A model generated the notes under the pieces. The model was not told where the DNA came from and searched no databases. It saw nothing but the letters and a program-made list of their open reading frames with translations. Below, one piece after another: positions 24,313 to 33,341 of a stretch of DNA of 64,000 nucleotides. The translations under genes were made by a program, and so were the position numbers. Position 1 is the first letter of the stretch. Each line of letters opens with the position of its first letter. The stretch is from Oceanospirillum sp048265165 (lineage in GTDB: Bacteria; Pseudomonadota; Gammaproteobacteria; Pseudomonadales; Halomonadaceae), in NCBI RefSeq assembly GCF_048265165.1, contig NZ_JBLXCD010000004.1, forward strand, positions 62,001 to 126,000, read 5' to 3'.

Positions 24313-25755
24313 ATGGCAAGTCAAGAGATGGAGCAGCTTGTACGTCGCGAGTACAAGCAAGGCTTTGTAACCGATATCGAGTCAGATACTGCGCCTCCCG
24401 GCCTGAATGAAGATGTGATCCGCTTTATTTCTGCGAAAAAAGAAGAGCCGCAATGGATGCTGGATTGGCGTCTGGCTGCTTTTGAGCAGTGGAAGACGAT
24501 GGCGGAACCTGATTGGGCTCATGTGGATTTTCCTCAGGTCGATTTTCAGGCGGTATCCTATTACTCGGCACCAAAGTCCTCCGAAGATCGTCCGAAAAGC
24601 CTGGATGAAGTTGACCCTAAGCTGTTGGAAACATACGAGAAGCTGGGTATTCCTCTGCATGAACGCGCGGCCCTTGCCGGTGTAGCGATGGATATGGTGT
24701 TTGACTCTGTATCGGTCACAACCACCTTTAAAGAGCAGCTGGGAGAGGCGGGTGTTATCTTCTGCTCCATCTCGGAAGCGATCCGTGAGTACCCTGATCT
24801 GATTAAGCAGTATTTGGGCTCTGTTGTGCCGGTGGCGGATAACTTTTATACCGCGTTGAATTCTGCCGTTTTCTCCGATGGCTCCTTTGTCTTTGTCCCT
24901 AAGGGCGTGACCTGTCCTATGGAGTTGTCTACCTATTTCCGTATTAACGCCGAAAATACCGGCCAGTTTGAGCGTACGCTTATTATCTGTGAAGACGACG
25001 CTCAGGTCTCTTATCTTGAAGGTTGTACCGCGCCGATGCGTGATGAGAACCAGCTGCACGCCGCTGTGGTAGAACTGGTGGCACTGGAAAATGCCGATAT
25101 TAAATATTCCACGGTGCAAAACTGGTATCCCGGTGATGAAGAGGGTAAAGGCGGTATCTACAACTTTGTCACCAAGCGTGGCGAATGCCGTGGCGATAAC
25201 TCTAAAATCAGCTGGACTCAGGTAGAAACCGGTTCTGCCGTGACCTGGAAATATCCAAGCTGTGTGCTGAAAGGTAAGAACTCCGTCGGTGAGTTCTACT
25301 CTGTTGCAGTAACCAATAATATGCAGCAAGCCGATACCGGCACCAAGATGATTCATATTGGTGAGGGCACGCGCTCGACCATTATCTCCAAAGGTATTTC
25401 CGCCGGTCGTTCCGATCAGTCCTATCGTGGTCTGGTGAAGATTCTGCCTGGCGCTAAAGGTGCCCGTAACTTTACACAGTGTGATTCTCTGCTGATCGGT
25501 GATCAGTGTGGTGCCCACACCTTCCCATATCAGGAAATCGGTAACAGCACGGCGCAGGTTGAGCACGAAGCGACCACCTCTAAGATCGGTGAAGATCAGC
25601 TGTTCTACTGCCGTCAGCGCGGCATCTCCGAAGAAGATGCGGTGAATATGATTGTGAACGGCTTCTGTAAAGACGTTTTTAAAGAGCTGCCGATGGAGTT
25701 TGCGGTAGAGGCGGAAGCCCTGCTGAACGTCAGCCTTGAAGGCGCGGTTGGTTAA
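24313..25755 (+). CDS. sufB: Fe-S cluster scaffold subunit SufB
   Basis: Core of the SufBC2D scaffold that assembles Fe-S clusters under oxidative stress or iron limitation. It has 480 residues as usual. Family blocks are VVPVADNFYTALNSAVFSDGSFVFVPKGV, STYFRINAENTGQFERTLIICED, SYLEGCTAP, the beta-helix core and near the end GAHTFPYQEIGNSTAQVEHEATTSKIGEDQLFYCRQRGI, including the conserved Cys and Glu/His residues used in cluster transfer. GGAG precedes the ATG. An unusual 282-base folded spacer separates it from sufC, whereas sufC-sufD overlap. Confidence 0.97.
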   Translation: MASQEMEQLVRREYKQGFVTDIESDTAPPGLNEDVIRFISAKKEEPQWMLDWRLAAFEQWKTMAEPDWAHVDFPQVDFQAVSYYSAPKSSEDRPKSLDEVDPKLLETYEKLGIPLHERAALAGVAMDMVFDSVSVTTTFKEQLGEAGVIFCSISEAIREYPDLIKQYLGSVVPVADNFYTALNSAVFSDGSFVFVPKGVTCPMELSTYFRINAENTGQFERTLIICEDDAQVSYLEGCTAPMRDENQLHAAVVELVALENADIKYSTVQNWYPGDEEGKGGIYNFVTKRGECRGDNSKISWTQVETGSAVTWKYPSCVLKGKNSVGEFYSVAVTNNMQQADTGTKMIHIGEGTRSTIISKGISAGRSDQSYRGLVKILPGAKGARNFTQCDSLLIGDQCGAHTFPYQEIGNSTAQVEHEATTSKIGEDQLFYCRQRGISEEDAVNMIVNGFCKDVFKELPMEFAVEAEALLNVSLEGAVG

Positions 25756-25817
25756 AAGCAGATACATAGCAGCCCGCTCAGGCGACAAACCGAGAGGGGC
25801 GATTTAGATCGGGGCTG

Positions 25818-25922
25818 AAGCCTCACCGGGTTCCCTGTTGCTGATTGCCAAAACATCCTGTTTTGCAGCAATCAGATTTCGCCATCCATGGCTACGTTGC
25901 AACAGGAAACACCGGCAGGCTT
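25818..25922 (+). other. Large nested stem-loop element between sufB and sufC
   Basis: Outer arms of about 24 bases (from AAGCCT at 25818 through CCTGTTGC, and GCAACAGG at 25899 through AGGCTT) pair imperfectly. Inside lie two more hairpins: CTGATTGC / GCAATCAG with an inner AAAAC / GTTTT stem (25841-25875), and GCCAT / ATGGC (25881-25892). The result is a three-way junction. Just downstream TAGCCAGCTC occurs twice with a 16-base period (25941, 25957). There is no T-run. It could be an intergenic repeat element or an RNA that sets the SufB to SufCDS ratio. Confidence 0.65.
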
Positions 25923-26037
25923 TATTAGCACCATAGCCAATAGCCAGCTCCAAAATTAGCCAGCTCAACAGAAAAAGAATTCAGATTTGATGGTGCAGCC
26001 GAAGCAGGCCGCCATCCACAGAAAAGGTTAAAACCAC

Positions 26038-26790
26038 ATGTTAGAAGTTAAAGACCTGCGCGTTAGTGTTGAAGATAAAGAGATTCTAAAAGGCCTGAAC
26101 CTGACCATTAATCCCGGTGAAGTTCACGCTATTATGGGCCCGAACGGTGCCGGTAAATCCACTCTGTCAGCAGTTATCGCAGGTCGTGACGGTTATGAAG
26201 TGACCGGCGGCAGCATCACCTTTGAAGGTGAAGATGTGCTGGAGATGGAAATTGAAGACCGCGCCCGCGCGGGCTTGCTGCTGGGCTTCCAGTATCCGGT
26301 TGAGATTCCGGGGGTTAAAAACGTATATCTGCTGAAAGCGGCGCTGAACGCCAAGCGCGAGCACCTGGGTCTGCCAGAGATTGAAGCCCCTGAATTTATG
26401 AAGCTGGTCCGTGAAAAACTGCAGTTTATGAAGATGGATAGCAGCTTCCTGCACCGCTCGGTAAACGAAGGCTTCTCCGGTGGTGAGAAGAAGCGCAACG
26501 AGATTCTGCAGATGCTGATTCTTGAGCCGAAGTTGGCCCTGTTAGATGAGATCGATTCGGGTCTTGATATCGATGCACTGAAAGTGGTGTCTGAAGGGGT
26601 CAACAGCCTGCGTGATGCCGGACGCTCTATTGTGATGGTTACCCACTACCAGCGCCTGCTGGACTACATCGTGCCGGATCATATCCACGTATTGTCCGAT
26701 GGTAAGATTATTAAATCCGGTGATAAGTCACTGGCCCTGGAACTGGAAAAACACGGTTACGATTGGGTAATCGAGGAGGCGGCTCAATGA
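26038..26790 (+). CDS. sufC: Fe-S assembly ATPase SufC
   Basis: ABC-type ATPase of the SufBCD complex, 250 residues. Visible are Walker A GPNGAGKST (about 35-43), the Q-loop region GFQYPVEIPGV, signature FSGGEKKRNE, Walker B LALLDEIDSGLD and the switch His in VTHYQRLL. It is cytoplasmic and drives conformational change in SufB-SufD rather than transport. The stop overlaps the sufD start by four bases. Confidence 0.98.
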   Translation: MLEVKDLRVSVEDKEILKGLNLTINPGEVHAIMGPNGAGKSTLSAVIAGRDGYEVTGGSITFEGEDVLEMEIEDRARAGLLLGFQYPVEIPGVKNVYLLKAALNAKREHLGLPEIEAPEFMKLVREKLQFMKMDSSFLHRSVNEGFSGGEKKRNEILQMLILEPKLALLDEIDSGLDIDALKVVSEGVNSLRDAGRSIVMVTHYQRLLDYIVPDHIHVLSDGKIIKSGDKSLALELEKHGYDWVIEEAAQ

Positions 26791-28094
26791 GTTTGGCCGA
26801 ATTTACCGATCAGTGGCTGAGCGCGGTAACCCCGCAGATCAGCGAAGGTCCGGGTTGGTTAACCGACCTGCGACAGGGTGCTGTTGAACAGTTTGCGGTG
26901 CTGGGTTTGCCCCATGCCCGTCTGGAAAACTGGAAATACACCGATGTTAAAGCACTGGCTAAGCGTCAGTTCTCACTGCCAAACGAGCAGGCAGATGCTG
27001 CAGCCTTAATAAAAGAGAGCAGTTTGGGACTGGATGGGATTCGACTGGTCTTTATCGACGGCATTTTCTCTGAAAAAGCATCCACGCTTAATAGTCTGCC
27101 GCAAGGTGTTCAGGTGCTGCCACTGGCGAAAAATGCCAATGCCGCTAAACCGGTTCTGGGTCAGACGGCTGCGGCGAATTTCAGCGGTTTTACGGCACTG
27201 AATCTTGCGGGGTGGCAGGATGGTGTACTGATTGATCTGGCAGCAAACGCTGTTTTGGAACAGCCGGTTTACCTGCAGTTTGTCGCCACCGCACAGGAAA
27301 ACCCGGTATTGGTACAGCCGCGCATTCTGATCAAAGCGGGTACTCACGCTCAGGGAACCATTGTTGAGCATTACGCAGGTGCTGATGAAGCGGCCAATCT
27401 GACGAATGTCGTGACGGAAGTGGATCTGGCGGATGGTGCCAATATTACCCACTACAAGCTGCAGCAGGAAAGCAGTAAGCAGTATCACATTGCCAGCATG
27501 CATATTGATCAGAAGCGTGACAGCCGCTTTACCTCACATAATGTGTGTCTGGGTGGCAAACTGGCCCGTCAGGATATTCAGGTAGAGCTGAGTGGCGAAG
27601 GTGCCGAAGTGAATCTGAACGGTCTGTATCTGGGTAATGGTCGTCAGCATCTGGATAACCACACGCTGGTTAACCATAATGCGCCGCACACCAACAGCAA
27701 CGAAGATTACAAAGGCATTCTGAACGACCGCTCCCGTGGTGTGTTCAATGGCCGTGCTGTTGTGCATAAAGATGCCCAGAAGATTGAAGCCCATCAGTCC
27801 AATGCCAACCTGCTGTTGTCGGATAAAGCGGAAATTGACACTAAACCAGAGCTGGAAATCTACGCCGATGATGTAAAGTGCTCCCACGGCAGCACCACAG
27901 GTCAGCTGGATGAGAACGCACTGTTCGCATTGCGCTCCCGTGGTCTGGGTGAAGAGATGGCTCGTGGCCTGCTGACGCTGGCCTTTGCCAACGAGGTGAT
28001 TGACCGTATTGAAATTCCGGCGGTTCATGACCGCCTTGAAGACGCGGTAGCCGGTCGTCTGCCTGAGAAGTTCAACCTGAAAGGCCTCGTGTAA
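26787..28094 (+). CDS. sufD: Fe-S cluster assembly protein SufD
   Basis: A 435-residue SufB paralogue forming the SufBC2D scaffold. Typical features are LENWKYTDVKALAKRQF near 45 and the C-terminal beta-helix with LYLGNGRQHLDNHT, VNHNAPHTNSNEDYKGIL, RGVFNGRAVVHKDAQK and SHGSTTGQLDENALFALRSRGL. It starts at the ATG overlapping the sufC stop; a longer start inside sufC is less likely. Translational coupling is expected. Confidence 0.97.
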   Translation: MSLAEFTDQWLSAVTPQISEGPGWLTDLRQGAVEQFAVLGLPHARLENWKYTDVKALAKRQFSLPNEQADAAALIKESSLGLDGIRLVFIDGIFSEKASTLNSLPQGVQVLPLAKNANAAKPVLGQTAAANFSGFTALNLAGWQDGVLIDLAANAVLEQPVYLQFVATAQENPVLVQPRILIKAGTHAQGTIVEHYAGADEAANLTNVVTEVDLADGANITHYKLQQESSKQYHIASMHIDQKRDSRFTSHNVCLGGKLARQDIQVELSGEGAEVNLNGLYLGNGRQHLDNHTLVNHNAPHTNSNEDYKGILNDRSRGVFNGRAVVHKDAQKIEAHQSNANLLLSDKAEIDTKPELEIYADDVKCSHGSTTGQLDENALFALRSRGLGEEMARGLLTLAFANEVIDRIEIPAVHDRLEDAVAGRLPEKFNLKGLV

Positions 28095-28117
28095 ACGGGG
28101 CTGGCGCGATTGAGGGA

Positions 28118-29398
28118 ATGCCTGAGATGAATGCTCCTGTAAAAGCTCACGTAGCGGGAATCGACATGAATGAGGCCGAATTGGCCGCTTACATGCTGGA
28201 ACTGCGCCAAGAGTTTCCGATTCTTAAGCGTACGGTTCATGGTAAGCCGTTGGTTTATTTCGATAACGGCGCTACGGTGCAGAAGCCGGAAGCGGTGATC
28301 GAAAGCATGAACGCTTACTACCGAGAGCTGAACTCTAACATTCACCGTGGTGTACACTTCCTGTCCGGTGAAGCCACCGATGCTTATGAGCAGGCTCGCG
28401 AGAAGGTGCGTCAGTTTATTAACGCGCGCTCCTCAAAAGAGGTGATCTTTGTTCGCGGCACGACGGAAGGTATTAATCTGGTAGCCAACACCTTTGGTCG
28501 TCAGCTGGAAGCCGGTGATGAAGTGATTGTCTCCATGATGGAGCACCACGCGAACATCGTGCCCTGGCAGATTCTGCGGGACCAGCTGGGCATTGTGCTG
28601 AAGGTGGCTCCGGTGAATGAAGATGGCGAGCTGGATATGGCGGCACTGAACGCCATGATCAGTGCAAAAACCAAGCTGATCTCGGTGACCCATGTTTCCA
28701 ACGCACTGGGTACGATCAACCCGGTGAAACAGATTGTCGATCTGGCGCATCTGCATGAAATTCCGGTACTACTGGATGGTGCTCAGGCGGTACCGCATCT
28801 GAAGGTAGATGTGCAGGAACTGGATTGTGATTTCTATGCCTTCTCAGCTCATAAGATGTATGGCCCGACCGGTATCGGCGTACTGTACGGCAAAGAAACG
28901 CTGTTAGACGCAATGCCGGTCTGGCAGGGCGGTGGCGATATGATCGACCATGTCAGCTTTGAAAAAACCACCTATGCGGGGCTGCCGCACAAGTTTGAAG
29001 CAGGTACACCCGCCATCGCGGAAGGGATCGGCTTGGGCGTTGCCTGTGACTGGCTGATGCAGGCGGATCTGGATAAAGTTGCCGCCTGGGAAGAAGTTCT
29101 GCTGAACTACGCCACCGAGCAGATGCAGCAGATTCCCGGTATGCGTATTCTTGGTAACGCTGAGCATAAGGCCGGTGTGATCTCCTTTGTGATTGATGGG
29201 GTTCACGCTCAGGATATCGGCGTGCTGATTGACCAGTTGGGTGTTGCCATCCGTACCGGCCACCACTGTGCGATGCCGGTACTGCACCACTTTGGTGTCG
29301 ATGCGACGGCAAGAGCTTCTTTTGCTCTGTACAACACCAAAGAGGAAGTGGATATCTTTATTGCGGCGCTGAACCGTGCCTGTGATATGTTGCGCTAG
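28118..29398 (+). CDS. sufS: Cysteine desulfurase SufS
   Basis: PLP-dependent enzyme that frees sulfur from cysteine for the SufBCD scaffold. It is 426 residues with an N-terminal extension of about 20 residues (MPEMNAPVKAHVAG) relative to E. coli SufS. Motifs are YFDNGATVQKP, SMMEHHANIVPWQ, LLDGAQAVPH, the Schiff-base Lys246 in SAHKMYGPTG, and the persulfide Cys384 in RTGHHCAMP. No sufE or sufU partner gene is present in this operon, so its sulfur acceptor is encoded elsewhere or its role is taken by another protein. Confidence 0.96.
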   Translation: MPEMNAPVKAHVAGIDMNEAELAAYMLELRQEFPILKRTVHGKPLVYFDNGATVQKPEAVIESMNAYYRELNSNIHRGVHFLSGEATDAYEQAREKVRQFINARSSKEVIFVRGTTEGINLVANTFGRQLEAGDEVIVSMMEHHANIVPWQILRDQLGIVLKVAPVNEDGELDMAALNAMISAKTKLISVTHVSNALGTINPVKQIVDLAHLHEIPVLLDGAQAVPHLKVDVQELDCDFYAFSAHKMYGPTGIGVLYGKETLLDAMPVWQGGGDMIDHVSFEKTTYAGLPHKFEAGTPAIAEGIGLGVACDWLMQADLDKVAAWEEVLLNYATEQMQQIPGMRILGNAEHKAGVISFVIDGVHAQDIGVLIDQLGVAIRTGHHCAMPVLHHFGVDATARASFALYNTKEEVDIFIAALNRACDMLR

Positions 29399-29452
29399 GC
29401 CAGATTCTTAAGGTCAGGTCTGGCCAAACCGGAACCGGAAAAATAAAGCGCC

Positions 29453-29998
29453 ATGAAAAAAGACGATAAAATTATTCTTAGCCGGGATGTGGATGCGATT
29501 TCCATTCCCTTTGGCAAAACGGTCACTCTGCCAGCAGGTGGTGAAGTGACGGTGATGCAGGCTAAAGGCGGTAGTGTCAGTGTTGGCTTTGAAAGCCGCC
29601 TTTACCTGATCGAAAGCTATAACCTTGACGCCCTTGGTGGTGAAGCAAAAGAGCGCCCGACACTGCCCGAAAATGCCACAGCAGAAGAGCTGGAAGCTTT
29701 TGTCTGGGAGCAGCTGCGCACCTGTTATGACCCGGAAATTCCGGTCAATATTGTTGATTTGGGTTTGGTCTATGGCTGCCGGATCGATAAACTGCTCACT
29801 GGTGAAACGGTAGTGATTATCAAGATGACCCTGACAGCACCGGGTTGCGGTATGGGGGATGTGATTGCCGAAGACGCCCGCCGTAAAATTTTGGGTGCGC
29901 CTCAGATATCCAAGGTACTGACGGAGATCGTCTTTAACCCGCCCTGGAATCGCGACATGATGAGCGAAGATGCCAAGCTTGCCACAGGTATGTTCTGA
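29453..29998 (+). CDS. sufT: Putative Fe-S cluster assembly protein SufT
   Basis: A 181-residue protein whose C-terminal half is a MIP18/DUF59 domain: LRTCYDPEIPVNIVDLGLVYG, then LTAPGCGMGDVIAEDARRKI and FNPPWNRDMMSEDAK. The N-terminal 80 residues form a beta-rich extension typical of the SufT subgroup. SufT proteins assist Fe-S maturation under high demand. It lies 54 bases after sufS, in line with the operon. Confidence 0.92.
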   Translation: MKKDDKIILSRDVDAISIPFGKTVTLPAGGEVTVMQAKGGSVSVGFESRLYLIESYNLDALGGEAKERPTLPENATAEELEAFVWEQLRTCYDPEIPVNIVDLGLVYGCRIDKLLTGETVVIIKMTLTAPGCGMGDVIAEDARRKILGAPQISKVLTEIVFNPPWNRDMMSEDAKLATGMF

Positions 29999-30044
29999 TC
30001 AGGCTGGTTCTGCGTGGTAGCCTTCCTCCTGTAGGTCGATCATT

Positions 30045-30318
30045 ATGACAACAGACTTGAAAGCCTTACCCGATATTATTGAGCGCCTTTTCGCTGGCCG
30101 TATCCGGCTTGCTTATCTGTTTGGTTCTTTTGCTTCTGGTCGTGCCGGTGAGCATGGTGATCTGGATCTGGCGATTCTGCCGTCTCAGCCGGTTTCTGAT
30201 GAAGATAATAGCCGTACATGATTACCAGAACCTGAATATCGAGATTGTAATTTCCGTTCTGGATAAACACTTGAATGACTTTACCCGGCTGGCGCAGATT
30301 GTGTTGGCTGAAGACTGA
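30045..30318 (+). pseudogene. Fused remnant of an MntA/HepT toxin-antitoxin pair
   Basis: Two fragments in different frames. The first (30045-30221, 58 residues) is the start of an MntA-type nucleotidyltransferase antitoxin, with AYLFGSFASGRAGEHGDLDLAIL containing the GS...D.D catalytic pattern; it then stops. From about 30200 another frame reads IAVHDYQNLNIEIV and HLNDFTRLAQIVLAED, the C-terminus of a HepT (DUF86, HEPN) toxin, ending at 30318. The rest of MntA and most of HepT are missing, and the Arg of the RX4-6H RNase motif is lost at the junction. The pair is dead. It sits inside the suf operon, between sufT and the Rieske gene. Confidence 0.75.
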
Positions 30319-30338
30319 ACCGGAAGGAAAGCAATAAC

Positions 30339-30659
30339 ATGGGTTGGATTAAGGTAGATGCTGCTGCCGCCATCGCTGATGGTGAATATCAGTTAGTGAC
30401 CACAGAGGATGATATTGAGCTATTGGTAGCGAATGTGGATGGTGAGTTTCATGCCGTAGAGAACGTCTGCAGCCACGATGGCGGCTCTCTGGAAGGAGGC
30501 TGTATTGAGGATGGTGAAATTGTTTGTCCCCGTCACGGTGCCCGTTTCTGCCTGCGCTCCGGTGAAGTAACAGCACCGCCTGCATACGAAGATATTGATG
30601 TTTATCCGGTGCGCATCGTTGAGGGTGTCGTTGAGGTGGCCGACGAACCGGAAGACTAA
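30339..30659 (+). CDS. Rieske [2Fe-2S] ferredoxin-like protein
   Basis: A 106-residue soluble Rieske protein of the non-haem iron oxygenase ferredoxin type. Cluster ligands are seen in CSHDGG and CPRHGARF (CxH and CxxH, spacing 16 residues). Such genes often end suf operons of this type and may act as an electron donor for cluster assembly; that role is inference. It is in the same orientation as sufT and separated from it only by the toxin-antitoxin remnant. A 7-bp hairpin (30676-30699) lies after the stop without a T-run. Confidence 0.9.
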   Translation: MGWIKVDAAAAIADGEYQLVTTEDDIELLVANVDGEFHAVENVCSHDGGSLEGGCIEDGEIVCPRHGARFCLRSGEVTAPPAYEDIDVYPVRIVEGVVEVADEPED

Positions 30660-30704
30660 CTTAGGGTTTTTTTAAGGCTGGAAGCCGTCATCTCCAGCCT
30701 CTGC

Positions 30705-31934
30705 TTACTCTTTACTCATCTCACCAACAACGGTATCAGCCCAGTTCATGGCATTCATAAAGCAGTCATTTACCTCTGGCCGATACCAGTCAGAAGCTTC
30801 CATCGCATCCCAGTCACCCTGCTCATAGGCAATCACCAGCTGTAGTATCTCACCGGGAATGCCCTTTCCTTGTAGGCCGTCAGCGATGGCAGGCTCGAGC
30901 CTCAGCATATTTGCCATTTCTTCGGCTTCCATACCCAGTGCCAGGTGCAGATTGGAGAGTACACCTACGGTGAAGCAGCATTGAATCTGATCTAACTCGT
31001 AAAAATGTGCCAGCTCTTCGCAGGCTTTTGCCCGAACCAGAATTCCCGGTAGTTGAGAGCTGGTACGGTAGGGGCTTTTACTCCACAGTAGCAGACTTAC
31101 CATAGAGCGCAGACGCTCCTGGCCCAGAAGAACAATAGCCTGATGGATACTTCTGATCTCTTTCTTGAACATATAACCTGCAGAGTTAATGTGGCGCAGC
31201 AGGCGATAAGTCATACCAGGGTCTTTGACAATGGTGTCCACCAGTTGATTAACATCCATATCGTCTTTGTAGAGTTCATGAAGAAGCTCAAGCAATACTT
31301 TCTGGCTGCTGTTGGCCTGATGTCCTTTAAAAACCTGAGGTCGGGAGAGAAAGTAGCCCTGGAAATAATCGAAGCCCATGGCTTCCAGGTTGCGATATTC
31401 CTGCCAGTTTTCGATTTTTTCAGCCACCAGTTTTACCGGATAAGGCTTCAGAGCCTTGACCGTTTCCTTCAGTTCTTTCTGGCTATACTGATGGGTATCC
31501 AGCTTGATCCATTGAGCGCATGGAATTAGCGCCATGTTTTCCTCTGTCAGCACAAAGTCGTCCAGCGCAATGGTATAACCTTTATTGCGCAGGCGGTTGA
31601 GTGACTCTATCACCTGTTTTGTCGGCCGCACCTGTTCCAGAACTTCCAGTACAATTTGGCTGGTTACGGTGGGGAAGAGTTCATCCTGCTCCAACCAGAG
31701 CTGGGGTATGTTCAGGGATACAGGAAGACCAGAGCCTAACTGACCGACTCCAAGATCCAGTAGTGCTGTTGAGTAAACCCGGGCGCTGGCCTGCAGATGA
31801 TCCTGAATGTCAGCATGGGTTGCTGTTTTACTCCGGCGGTAGAGTAACTCATAGCCAATGAGGTTCAGTTCCCGATCAGCTATCGCCTGACGGGCCAGAA
31901 AAAATACGTCATCAGCATGGTTTAATTCAGACAC
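30705..31934 (-). CDS. EAL-like/HDOD signalling protein (probably no phosphodiesterase activity)
   Basis: A 409-residue cytoplasmic protein of the YuxH/CdgJ type. Residues about 10-200 form an EAL-like barrel in which EAL is replaced by YELLYR, but LEVLEQ, ALDDF, IKLDT, VAEKIEN and YFQGYFLSRP keep the EAL outline. An HDOD domain follows (DPGMTYRLLRHINSAGY, SIHQAIVLLGQERLR). Loss of EAL implies signalling by binding rather than c-di-GMP hydrolysis. I chose the GTG at 31934 because AGGAG lies 6 bases upstream; an ATG at 31964 would add ten residues without support. A paralogue lies upstream on the same strand, 101 bases away. Confidence 0.87.
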   Translation of the reverse strand: MSELNHADDVFFLARQAIADRELNLIGYELLYRRSKTATHADIQDHLQASARVYSTALLDLGVGQLGSGLPVSLNIPQLWLEQDELFPTVTSQIVLEVLEQVRPTKQVIESLNRLRNKGYTIALDDFVLTEENMALIPCAQWIKLDTHQYSQKELKETVKALKPYPVKLVAEKIENWQEYRNLEAMGFDYFQGYFLSRPQVFKGHQANSSQKVLLELLHELYKDDMDVNQLVDTIVKDPGMTYRLLRHINSAGYMFKKEIRSIHQAIVLLGQERLRSMVSLLLWSKSPYRTSSQLPGILVRAKACEELAHFYELDQIQCCFTVGVLSNLHLALGMEAEEMANMLRLEPAIADGLQGKGIPGEILQLVIAYEQGDWDAMEASDWYRPEVNDCFMNAMNWADTVVGEMSKE

Positions 31935-32034
31935 TGAGGTCTCCTGATAGTGGTCGAATATCAAGCAATGATGCCGGAAAACTGAAATGTCTCCCAGTAG
32001 GGATGTACTTTAACAATGACGCTGGTATTTATCT

Positions 32035-33249
32035 TCAGATATTCTGCATCTCTTTTTCTGTTTCCTGTGCCCAGTGTTGAGCCTGCTGCATCAGTTCAGG
32101 TGTGCTTTCCGAAGAGAACATCTGATTCTGTTGCAGTATTTCCCAGTTAGCTTTTTCCCACTGACGCACAAAATTTAAAACTTCTGCCAGTGATCCCTCA
32201 TCTTTCAGGAGTGCATTTTGCATCTCTTCCGGGAGTGACAAACTGAGAATGAGTTTATCCAGAGGCTGATCTAGGGCGACATCTAACATGGATAAAAAGC
32301 CCAATGTAAAGTAACGCTCTGAAGGAGCAAGCCCCAGTTCTTTCGCCAGCAGTTCGCAAGATTTGGCTCGGGTAAGTATCTGTGGCAAGACCGTATAAGC
32401 TTTATGGTCGTCCTTTGCCCAAACAAGAATAGCAACCAAGGTTCGCAGGGTCTCAGTGCCAATATAGATGACAGCCTGATGCAGGCTATCGATTTTATTA
32501 GGCAGTTGGTATGCAGCGGAATTGACAAACTTGAGCAGTCGATAGAAAAGAGTCGGCTCCTGTTCTATCACCTTTTCGATCTCTTGGATGCTGCTTTTGT
32601 CATCAAAGAGAAGCGTCATCAGTTTAACCAGCAGAATACGGTTTGTGCTGTTTTTCGGGGTATCCAAAAGCTCGGGTTTACCCAGAAAACTGCCCTGATA
32701 AAGATCGAAGCCTGCTGCCCGCACTTGCTCAAACATCTGCCAGTTTTCAATCTGTCCGGCCATTAACGCAACGGAATAACCTTTTAATTCTGCGTAAAGA
32801 CGCTTCAGGTCGCATGGCATCAGCTTCTGGCAGTTAATTTTTACGATATCAACTTCACTTAAAAGAGCTTTTCGCGGGTCATTGATAGTGTAATTTGTTA
32901 GGGCAACCTGAAACCCTTTACTGCGAATGTGATGCAACGCATTCAGTGTGATGGGGTCAGGGGAAATATCTTCATCGAGCTGAAGTACAAGCCGATCCTG
33001 AATCTTAGCAGCAGGAAGTGTACTGGCATTGGGTAACCAGGCTTTAGTGATGGTTAGCAGCACCTTGCCGCTTTCACCGGCCTGATCAAGCCCGTAATCC
33101 AGGAGTGTAAAGCTGGCAACTTTAGCGCTGACCTCTAAGGAATTGGCCGTATGTTGAGTGTCATGATATGTCAGTTCAAACCCGCGACGAATAAGGTCGC
33201 TATCACAAAAGGTGAGTCGTGTGATGCAAAGCTGGTTAAGAGAACCCAT
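32035..33249 (-). CDS. Second EAL-like/HDOD protein, more degenerate
   Basis: A 404-residue paralogue of the protein at 30705. The EAL part is further decayed: GFELTYHD in place of EAL, LTNYTIND in place of the DDF loop, VKINCQK, and LMAGQIEN in place of the E.VE strand; GFDLYQGSFLGKP is kept. The HDOD part is intact in outline (EPTLFYRLLKFVNSAAY, SLHQAVIYIGTETLR). GGAG stands 7 bases before the ATG. Tandem duplication followed by divergence is likely. Related HDOD proteins influence motility and biofilm in Vibrio; a similar role is inference. Confidence 0.85.
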   Translation of the reverse strand: MGSLNQLCITRLTFCDSDLIRRGFELTYHDTQHTANSLEVSAKVASFTLLDYGLDQAGESGKVLLTITKAWLPNASTLPAAKIQDRLVLQLDEDISPDPITLNALHHIRSKGFQVALTNYTINDPRKALLSEVDIVKINCQKLMPCDLKRLYAELKGYSVALMAGQIENWQMFEQVRAAGFDLYQGSFLGKPELLDTPKNSTNRILLVKLMTLLFDDKSSIQEIEKVIEQEPTLFYRLLKFVNSAAYQLPNKIDSLHQAVIYIGTETLRTLVAILVWAKDDHKAYTVLPQILTRAKSCELLAKELGLAPSERYFTLGFLSMLDVALDQPLDKLILSLSLPEEMQNALLKDEGSLAEVLNFVRQWEKANWEILQQNQMFSSESTPELMQQAQHWAQETEKEMQNI

Positions 33250-33341
33250 GTGATCACTCCGTGGCTATATTTGTGTTTTCACTGATCATATCTTAATTTT
33301 ATAAAGATTCTATACAAATATATCTTATTGCTTCTCTCTAT

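Noticed and set aside
24382..25788. Long open frame antisense to sufB (468 codons)
   Set aside because: It lies fully opposite a conserved gene, has no Shine-Dalgarno or recognisable domains, and its Arg/His/Ile-rich wording is typical of a codon-bias shadow.
25941..25966. Two TAGCCAGCTC direct repeats, considered as the start of a CRISPR array
   Set aside because: Only two 10-base copies 16 bases apart; no array, no cas genes.
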